A stretch of 10,027 nucleotides of DNA from Burkholderiales bacterium (GTDB taxonomy: Bacteria > Pseudomonadota > Gammaproteobacteria > Burkholderiales > SG8-39). Under the pieces are notes generated by a model. The model did not search any database. It had not been told where the DNA came from and worked only from the letters and a program-made list of their open reading frames with translations. Position numbers and translations under genes: made by a program. Where the stretch lies: NCBI GenBank assembly GCA_027457185.1, contig DAIDTN010000062.1:1-10027 (forward strand), read 5' to 3'. Positions within the stretch are counted from its first letter, which is position 1; every line of letters starts with the position of its first letter. Shown piece after piece: positions 5,286 to 10,027 of this stretch.

Positions 5286-5987
5286 ATGCCGCTCGCGCGC
5301 GGTATCGCTGCCGTGATGATAGATCTCGACGGCACGCTGCTCGACACCGTGCCCGACCTCATCGCCGCGGCCGAACGCATGCTGGCCGCACTGGCATTGC
5401 CCCTGTGCACGCAGGAGGAGATCCGCAGTTTCATCGGCAAAGGCATTCCCAATCTGGTGCAACGCTGCCTGCAGGCGAGTGCCGGCGGCGCGCGCGCTGA
5501 CGTTGTGCAGGACCGAGCGCTGCAGGCAAAGGCGCTGGCTTTGTACCAGGATTTCTATTTTGAAGAATCCGGCCGGCGCACGGCGGTCTATCCGGGCGTG
5601 CGCGAGGGATTGGAGCGTTTTCGCGCCATGCACCTGCGCCTGGCGTGCGTCACCAACAAGGCCGCGCGCTTTACCGACCCGCTGCTCGAACAAATCGGCC
5701 TGGCGCCCTATTTCGAACTGGTGGTGAGCGGCGCCACCCTGGCGCGCAAAAAGCCCGACCCAATGCAGCTCACGCACATCTGCGCCGAATTCGAACTCGC
5801 GCCGGCTCAGGTGCTGCTGATCGGCGATTCGGCCAACGACGCGCTGGCGGCGCGCGCCGCCGGCTGCCCGGTGTTGTGCGTCAGCTATGGCTACAGCGAG
5901 GGCGCGGACGTGCGCGATCTGGATTGTGATGCTATAGTTGGCTCCTTGTCAGAAGCTGCAAACATCCTTCAAAGCATACGGTCGTGA
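5286..5987 (+). CDS. gph: Phosphoglycolate phosphatase (HAD family)
   Basis: This 233-residue HAD-superfamily hydrolase dephosphorylates 2-phosphoglycolate, formed by RuBisCO oxygenation or DNA end repair. Motif I is DLDGTLLDT with nucleophile D13 and acid D15. Motif II is VTNK (T123), motif III the lysine in ARKKPDP (K155/K156), and motif IV GDSANDALAARAAG (D181, D185). The alpha-helical cap domain lies at about residues 20-95. The rpe-gph neighbourhood is common in proteobacteria and supports Gph over other HAD phosphatases. The ATG at 5286 follows the rpe stop by 6 bp without a strong Shine-Dalgarno, so translational coupling is likely. The stop TGA (5985-5987) overlaps the GTG (5984-5986) of the tryptophan-rich leader frame, and the last codons contain the promoter box TGCTATAGT. 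Confidence 0.93.
   Translation: MPLARGIAAVMIDLDGTLLDTVPDLIAAAERMLAALALPLCTQEEIRSFIGKGIPNLVQRCLQASAGGARADVVQDRALQAKALALYQDFYFEESGRRTAVYPGVREGLERFRAMHLRLACVTNKAARFTDPLLEQIGLAPYFELVVSGATLARKKPDPMQLTHICAEFELAPAQVLLIGDSANDALAARAAGCPVLCVSYGYSEGADVRDLDCDAIVGSLSEAANILQSIRS
5930..5938 (+). promoter_or_regulatory. Extended -10 promoter TGCTATAGT for the trp genes
   Basis: TGC directly precedes TATAGT (5933-5938), matching the extended -10 consensus TGnTATAAT at all but one base; this class of promoter does not need a good -35 box, and none is obvious. It lies inside the end of gph. A start near 5945 would give a leader of about 180 nt before trpE, long enough for an attenuator. Confidence 0.55.
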
Positions 5988-6052
5988 TACTCGCAAACTC
6001 TGGGAAATGGGCGCGTTTCGCCTGGGAAAGCTGGCGCTGCTGGCGGTCTTAG
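5984..6052 (+). CDS. trpL: Probable trp operon leader peptide (four Trp codons)
   Basis: GTG (5984-5986) overlaps the gph stop as GTGA and opens a 22-codon frame ending with TAG at 6050-6052. The peptide ends KWARFAWESWRCWRS, with TGG codons at 6008, 6023, 6032 and 6041. In trp attenuation, ribosomes stalling at such codons when charged tRNA-Trp is scarce change the folding of the leader RNA. Position supports this role: it lies between an extended -10 promoter and trpE, in the only long gap of the block. Ribosomes leaving gph could re-initiate at the GTG; an independent Shine-Dalgarno is weak. The alternative is that the Trp codons are an out-of-frame shadow of a 28-codon hydrophobic frame (ATG 6007 to TAG 6093), because CTGGCG repeats read as TGG in the shifted frame. 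Confidence 0.6.
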   Translation: MILANSGKWARFAWESWRCWRS

Positions 6053-6085
6053 GCCTGTTCGCAGGGCGCATACAACATCGCGCCC
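6053..6085 (+). promoter_or_regulatory. Mutually exclusive hairpins in the trpE leader (attenuator candidate)
   Basis: Right after the leader-peptide stop, GCCTG-TTCG-CAGG (6053-6065) can form a hairpin. GGGCGC (6064-6069) can instead pair with GCGCCC (6080-6085) around a 10-nt loop; the two share bases 6064-6065 and cannot coexist. The same downstream arm (6079-6085) is also fully complementary over 7 bp to GGGCGCG at 6009-6015, which begins within the first Trp codon. This three-way choice looks like attenuator design. Against a classical terminator, the first T runs (6097-6100 and 6110-6114) lie 11 nt or more beyond the last stem. Confidence 0.45.
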
Positions 6086-6123
6086 ACCCGTAGTCGTTTT
6101 CCCGGATCGTTTTTGGAGCAGTC

Positions 6124-7602
6124 ATGACTGAAGCAGAATTCAAGCGCCTCGCCGCGCAGGGTTTCAACCGCATTCCCGTGGTCCTCGAGACCTTCGCCGA
6201 TCTCGATACGCCGCTGTCCATCTATCTCAAGCTGGCCAACAAGCCCTATTCCTATCTGCTCGAATCGGTGCAGGGCGGAGAGCGCTTCGGCCGCTATTCT
6301 TTCATCGGACTCGCCTCGTCCACGCGCATCAACGTGCGCGGCGGGACCGTACTGGTATTGTCGGGCAACCGCATCGCCGAGCGTTCCGACGCGGGCGATC
6401 CGCTGGCGTTCATCAACACTTATCTCAAGCGCTTCACGGTGGCGGCTTTGCCCGGCCTGCCGCGCTTCTGCGGCGGACTGGTCGGCTGCTTTGGCTACGA
6501 CGCCGTGCGCTACATAGAACCGCGCCTCGCGCATTCCGCGCCGCCGGATACGCTGGGCACGCCCGACATATTGCTGATGCTGTCGGAAGAGGTGGCCATC
6601 GTCGACAACCTGTCGGGAAAGCTGACGCTGGTCGTATATGCCGAACCCGAAGTGCCGGGCGCGTATCAGAAGGCACGCGCGCGGCTGCGCGAACTGCTCG
6701 CCGCGCTGCGCGCGCCGGCACAGATTCCGGCGGAGACGCCGCAGGCAGGCGAGAGGCCGCAATCGGCGTTCGGCGAAGCCGGCTACAAGGCGGCGGTGGC
6801 GCGCGCCAAGCGTTACATCCACGATGGCGATGTAATGCAGGTGGTGCTGTCGCAGCGCCTGTCGCTGCCGTTCGCCGCCGAGCCGCTGGCGCTGTACCGG
6901 GCGCTGCGCACGCTCAACCCTTCGCCCTACATGTTCTACTTCGATTTCGAGGACTTTCACGTGGTCGGCGCTTCCCCCGAAATCCTGGTGCGGCTGGAGG
7001 GCGACAAGGTGACGCTGCGGCCGATCGCCGGCACGCGTCCGCGCGGCAAGACGGTGGAGGAGGATGAGGCGCTGGCGGCCGAGCTCCTCGCCGATCCGAA
7101 GGAGCGCGCCGAGCATGTGATGCTGATGGACCTGGGACGCAATGACGGCGGCCGCGTGGCCGCGACCGGCAGCGTGCGCGTGACCGAGAACATGGTGATC
7201 GAACGCTATTCGCATGTGATGCACATCGTCTCCAACGTAGAGGGCCAGCTGCGCGAGGGACTGGACGCGATGGCGGTGCTGCGCGCGAGCTTTCCCGCGG
7301 GCACGGTGTCGGGCGCACCCAAGGTGCGTGCGATGGAAATCATCGACGAGCTGGAGCCGGTGAAACGCGGCATCTACGCGGGCGCTGTCGGCTATCTCGG
7401 CTTTCACGGCGACATGGACCTGGCGATCGCGCTGCGCACCGCGCTGCTCAAGGACGGGGTGCTCTACATGCAGGCTGGCGCCGGCATCGTCGCCGACTCC
7501 GACCCGGCCGCGGAATGGCAGGAAACGCTGGCCAAGGCGCGCGCCGTGCTGCGCGCCGCGGAAATGGCATCCGCCGGCCTCGACACCCGGCTGGAGGACT
7601 GA
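6124..7602 (+). CDS. trpE: Anthranilate synthase component I
   Basis: This 492-residue subunit converts chorismate plus ammonia to anthranilate and pyruvate, with TrpG supplying ammonia from glutamine. The N-terminal domain has the tryptophan feedback-inhibition motif LLES (residues 45-48). The C-terminal chorismate-binding domain shows GASPEILVRLEG, LRPIAGTRPRGKT, HVMLMDLGRNDGGRV, ERYSHVMHIVS, PAGTVSGAPKVRAMEII, GGAVGY-type GAVGYLGFHG and QAGAGIVADSDP. N340-D341-G342-G343 is odd: most homologues have a bulky residue at position 342 (Leu, Val or Ile). Length is normal and only one tryptophan occurs. Shine-Dalgarno GGAG (6115-6118) lies 5 nt before the ATG. trpG starts 2 bp after the stop. Expression is probably controlled by the leader at 5945-6123. 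Confidence 0.97.
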   Translation: MTEAEFKRLAAQGFNRIPVVLETFADLDTPLSIYLKLANKPYSYLLESVQGGERFGRYSFIGLASSTRINVRGGTVLVLSGNRIAERSDAGDPLAFINTYLKRFTVAALPGLPRFCGGLVGCFGYDAVRYIEPRLAHSAPPDTLGTPDILLMLSEEVAIVDNLSGKLTLVVYAEPEVPGAYQKARARLRELLAALRAPAQIPAETPQAGERPQSAFGEAGYKAAVARAKRYIHDGDVMQVVLSQRLSLPFAAEPLALYRALRTLNPSPYMFYFDFEDFHVVGASPEILVRLEGDKVTLRPIAGTRPRGKTVEEDEALAAELLADPKERAEHVMLMDLGRNDGGRVAATGSVRVTENMVIERYSHVMHIVSNVEGQLREGLDAMAVLRASFPAGTVSGAPKVRAMEIIDELEPVKRGIYAGAVGYLGFHGDMDLAIALRTALLKDGVLYMQAGAGIVADSDPAAEWQETLAKARAVLRAAEMASAGLDTRLED

Positions 7603-7604
7603 TC

Positions 7605-8165
7605 ATGCTGCTCATGATCGACAATTACGATTCCTTCACTTATAACCTGGTGCAGTATTTCGGCGAGCTCGGCGAAGAGGTGCGGGTGGTGCGCAACGAC
7701 GCCATCGACATCGAAGGCATCGCCGCGCTCGCGCCCGCGCGCATCGTCATCTCGCCCGGCCCGTGCACTCCCGGCGAAGCCGGCATCTCCGTGCCCTTGG
7801 TGCGCGCGTTCGCCGGCAAGATGCCCATCCTCGGCGTGTGCCTGGGGCATCAGGCGATAGGCGAGGCCTTCGGCGGCCACATCGTGCACGCGGGCCGGGT
7901 GATGCACGGCAAGACTTCCGCCATCCGCCACAGGTCCAAGGGTGTGTTCGCCGGACTGCCTTCGCCATTTTGCGCGACCCGCTATCATTCGCTCGCGATC
8001 GAGCGCGCGAGCCTGCCCGATTGTCTGGAGATCACCGCCGAGAGCGAAGATGGCGAAATCATGGGGGTGCGGCACCGGCAGTTCGCGCTCGAGGGCGTGC
8101 AGTTCCATCCCGAATCGATACTCACCGAACACGGTCACGCGTTGTTGAAAAACTTTCTCCGATAG
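7605..8165 (+). CDS. trpG: Anthranilate synthase component II (glutamine amidotransferase)
   Basis: This 186-residue class I glutamine amidotransferase releases ammonia from glutamine for TrpE. It opens with MLLMIDNYDSFTYNLVQYFG, almost the same as pseudomonad TrpG. It has the oxyanion segment SPGPCTP (50-56), nucleophile C79 in GVCLGHQ, and H168 and E170 in QFHPESIL. In many proteobacteria without a separate pabA the same subunit also serves p-aminobenzoate (folate) synthesis; I cannot tell here. The start at 7605 is preceded by a strong GGAGG (7593-7597) inside the end of trpE. An in-frame ATG at 7515 would add 30 unrelated residues and lies in trpE. The gene contains no tryptophan codon. 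Confidence 0.97.
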   Translation: MLLMIDNYDSFTYNLVQYFGELGEEVRVVRNDAIDIEGIAALAPARIVISPGPCTPGEAGISVPLVRAFAGKMPILGVCLGHQAIGEAFGGHIVHAGRVMHGKTSAIRHRSKGVFAGLPSPFCATRYHSLAIERASLPDCLEITAESEDGEIMGVRHRQFALEGVQFHPESILTEHGHALLKNFLR

Positions 8166-8177
8166 GAACCAGGAACC

Positions 8178-9215
8178 ATGTCCATGACGCCACAGGACGC
8201 GCTGCTGCGCGCGATCGAGCATCGCGAGATTTTCCACGACGAAATGCTCGATCTGATGCGCCAGATCATGAGCGGGCAGATGTCACCGGTGATGATCGCG
8301 GCGATCACCATCGCGCTGCGGGTGAAAAAGGAAACCATAGGCGAGATCACCGCCGCCGCCCAGGTGATGCGCGAACTCTCGACCAAGGTCGAGGTGAAGG
8401 ACCCGCAAAACCTGGTTGACGTGGTCGGTACCGGCGGCGACGGCGCGCGCACTTTCAACATTTCCACCGCGGCGATTTTCGTCGCCGCCGCGGCCGGTGC
8501 GCGGGTTGCGAAGCACGGCGGGCGCGCCGTGTCCTCGCAGTCGGGCAGTGCTGATGCGCTAGAGGCGCTGGGGGTCAACATCAACCTGACGCCGGCGCAG
8601 GTGGCACAGTGCATCGACGAGGTCGGCGTCGGCTTCATGTTCGCGCCCAGTCACCACGCGGCGATGAAGCACGCCGCGCCGGTGCGCCGCGAACTGGGCG
8701 TGAGGACGATATTCAACATCCTCGGGCCGCTGACCAACCCGGCTGGCGCGCCGACCCAGCTGATGGGTGTGTTCCATCCCGACTTGGTGGGGATCCAGAT
8801 CCGCGTGCTGCAGCGCCTCGGAGCGCGCCACGCCATGACCGTGTTCGGCCTCGAAGGTCTGGACGAAATATCGATCAGCGGCAAGACCATGATCGGCGAG
8901 TTGAAGGACGGTAGGATCGAGGAGTACACAGTGCATCCGGAGCGCTTCGGCCTGCCGCTGCACGACCCGCGCACGCTGTGTGTGGAAACGGTGGAGCAGT
9001 CGCGCGTCCTGGTGCTGGGCGCGCTCGAAAACAAACCGGGCGCGCCGCGCGACATCGTCGCGCTCAACGCCGGTGCCGCGATTTATGTTGCGGGCAAGGC
9101 GGGAAGCATGGAAGAGGGCGTGGAACAGGCGTGCGAGGCCATTGCCAGCGGCGCGGCGCGGGCGAAGCTGGACATGCTCGCGCAGCTGACGCAAAAGCTC
9201 GGCGGCAAGAGCTAG
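8178..9215 (+). CDS. trpD: Anthranilate phosphoribosyltransferase
   Basis: This 345-residue enzyme transfers the phosphoribosyl group of PRPP to anthranilate, the second step of the tryptophan branch. An N-terminal helical domain (about 1-70) precedes the PRPP-binding glycine loop GTGGDG (84-89), NIST (94-97) and KHGGRAVSSQSGSAD (112-126). Further on are the anthranilate-site segment GVGFMFAPSHHAAMKH, R-R-E-L-G, and FNILGPLTNPAG. Length is normal for a stand-alone TrpD, so it is not fused to TrpG as in E. coli. It begins 12 bp after trpG. Two starts compete: ATG 8178, with AGGA only 3 nt away (another AGGA 10 nt away), or ATG 8184, with AGGA 9 nt away. The two differ by two residues. No tryptophan is encoded. 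Confidence 0.97.
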   Translation: MSMTPQDALLRAIEHREIFHDEMLDLMRQIMSGQMSPVMIAAITIALRVKKETIGEITAAAQVMRELSTKVEVKDPQNLVDVVGTGGDGARTFNISTAAIFVAAAAGARVAKHGGRAVSSQSGSADALEALGVNINLTPAQVAQCIDEVGVGFMFAPSHHAAMKHAAPVRRELGVRTIFNILGPLTNPAGAPTQLMGVFHPDLVGIQIRVLQRLGARHAMTVFGLEGLDEISISGKTMIGELKDGRIEEYTVHPERFGLPLHDPRTLCVETVEQSRVLVLGALENKPGAPRDIVALNAGAAIYVAGKAGSMEEGVEQACEAIASGAARAKLDMLAQLTQKLGGKS

Positions 9216-9236
9216 TACGGCGGCTAGCGTTCGTCG

Positions 9237-10027
9237 ATGTCGGACATTCTCAACAAGATTCTCGCGCACAAAGCCGAAGAAGTCGCTGCGGCGAAGCGCG
9301 AGCGGCCGCTAGCACGCATGCGCGACGAGGCGCGGGCGGCGCCGCCGCCGCGCGATTTCACCGGCGCGCTCCGGGCGAAAATCGCCGACGGCCAGGCGGC
9401 GGTCATCGCCGAGATCAAGAAGGCGAGCCCGAGCAAGGGTCTGCTGCGCGCGAATTTCGATCCGGCCGCGATTGCGGCGAGCTATGCCGCGCACGGGGCA
9501 GCCTGCCTGTCGGTGCTGACCGACCGCGAATTCTTTCAAGGCGCACCGCAATACCTCGCGGCGGCGCGCGGCGCCTGCGCTTTGCCTGCGCTGCGCAAGG
9601 ACTTCATGCTAGACGCTTACCAAGTGTACGAAGCGCGGGCGCTGGGCGCAGACTGCATCCTGCTCATCGCCGCGGCGCTCGACCTTGCGCGCATGCAGGA
9701 ACTGGAGGCGCTGGCCCACGACTTGGGCATGGCGGTGCTGGTCGAAGTGCACGACGCCGTGGAGCTGGACTCCGCGCTCACGCTCGCCACCCCGCTCATC
9801 GGCATCAACAACCGCAACCTGCGGACTTTCGAGACGCGGCTCGCGACCACGCTGGATCTGCTGCCGTGCATCCCGCCGGGGCGCCTGGTCGTGACCGAGA
9901 GCGGCATCCTCGCGCGCGCGGACGTGGCATTGATGCGCGCGCACGGGGTGCGGGTTTTCCTCGCGGGGGAGGCGTTCATGCGCGCCGCGGACCCCGGGGC
10001 GGAACTGGAAAGCATGTTCGGGGTGGC
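9237..10027 (+). CDS. trpC: Indole-3-glycerol phosphate synthase (3' end outside the window)
   Basis: This TIM-barrel enzyme closes the indole ring of carboxyphenylamino-deoxyribulose phosphate with loss of CO2 and water. The visible 263 codons carry all the key residues: E59 and K61 in AEIKKASPSKG, K121 in LRKDFMLDAYQVYEA, E170 in LVEVHD, N191 in INNRNL, E221 in TESGI, and the phosphate-binding segment FLAGEAFMR. The frame is still open at the edge, and family members usually end within a few more residues, so nearly the whole gene is present. It starts 21 bp after trpD with only a weak Shine-Dalgarno. It is a stand-alone TrpC, not fused to TrpF as in E. coli. No tryptophan occurs in the visible part. 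Confidence 0.96.
   Translation, partial: MSDILNKILAHKAEEVAAAKRERPLARMRDEARAAPPPRDFTGALRAKIADGQAAVIAEIKKASPSKGLLRANFDPAAIAASYAAHGAACLSVLTDREFFQGAPQYLAAARGACALPALRKDFMLDAYQVYEARALGADCILLIAAALDLARMQELEALAHDLGMAVLVEVHDAVELDSALTLATPLIGINNRNLRTFETRLATTLDLLPCIPPGRLVVTESGILARADVALMRAHGVRVFLAGEAFMRAADPGAELESMFGV

Noticed and set aside
4353..5777. 474-codon open frame on the minus strand across rpe and gph
   Set aside because: It is antisense to two clear enzyme genes and runs into apaG in another frame; long shadow frames are expected in GC-rich DNA and its protein resembles no family.
6049..7407. 452-codon minus-strand open frame opposite trpE
   Set aside because: Entirely antisense to trpE; its Arg/His-rich composition is typical of a reversed GC-rich gene.

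Overview
The window is GC-rich chromosomal DNA from a proteobacterium, most likely a betaproteobacterium. I infer this from gene content and order (UbiH-family hydroxylase, dsbC, mltA, apaG, then rpe-gph-trpE-trpG-trpD-trpC) and from the TrpG and TrpD protein types, not from a database match. Almost everything is core housekeeping; I see no phage, transposon, CRISPR or toxin-antitoxin genes.

Layout. Bases 1-392 hold no convincing gene and start with a noticeably AT-rich stretch. A tRNA-Met(CAT) gene with encoded CCA lies on the minus strand (393-469) behind a strong promoter. Next come a UbiH/UbiF/COQ6-family flavin hydroxylase (668-1828) and dsbC (1849-2583) on the plus strand. The minus-strand pair apaG (4494-4111) and mltA (3888-2650) converges on dsbC. 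The 222 bp between apaG and mltA hold a probable unlisted 34-residue membrane peptide gene on the plus strand (3912-4016) and a palindromic array of 7-bp repeats (4031-4100). Divergent from apaG runs the plus-strand block rpe (4614), gph (5286), a regulatory leader, trpE (6124), trpG (7605), trpD (8178) and trpC (9237, running off the end).

How the genes work together. trpE and trpG encode the two subunits of anthranilate synthase. trpD and trpC carry anthranilate on to indole-3-glycerol phosphate. rpe and gph are sugar-phosphate and phosphoglycolate housekeeping genes just upstream. The 136-bp gap between gph and trpE is the only long gap in the block. It contains a 22-codon frame with four TGG codons (5984-6052), preceded by an extended -10 promoter (TGCTATAGT) inside the end of gph and followed by overlapping alternative hairpins. 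I read it as a probable trp leader peptide and attenuator. The trp enzymes themselves contain a single tryptophan in about 1,290 residues, which makes the four in the leader stand out. The caveat is that the last hairpin has no uridine tract directly after it, so a classical terminator is not proven.

Other points of interest are -10 elements ending only 6-8 bp before the start codons of three genes (possible leaderless mRNAs), a Cys-x-x-Cys-x-x-Cys linker in the MltA lipoprotein, and a probable mltA terminator whose U-tract is the lysine-codon end of dsbC.
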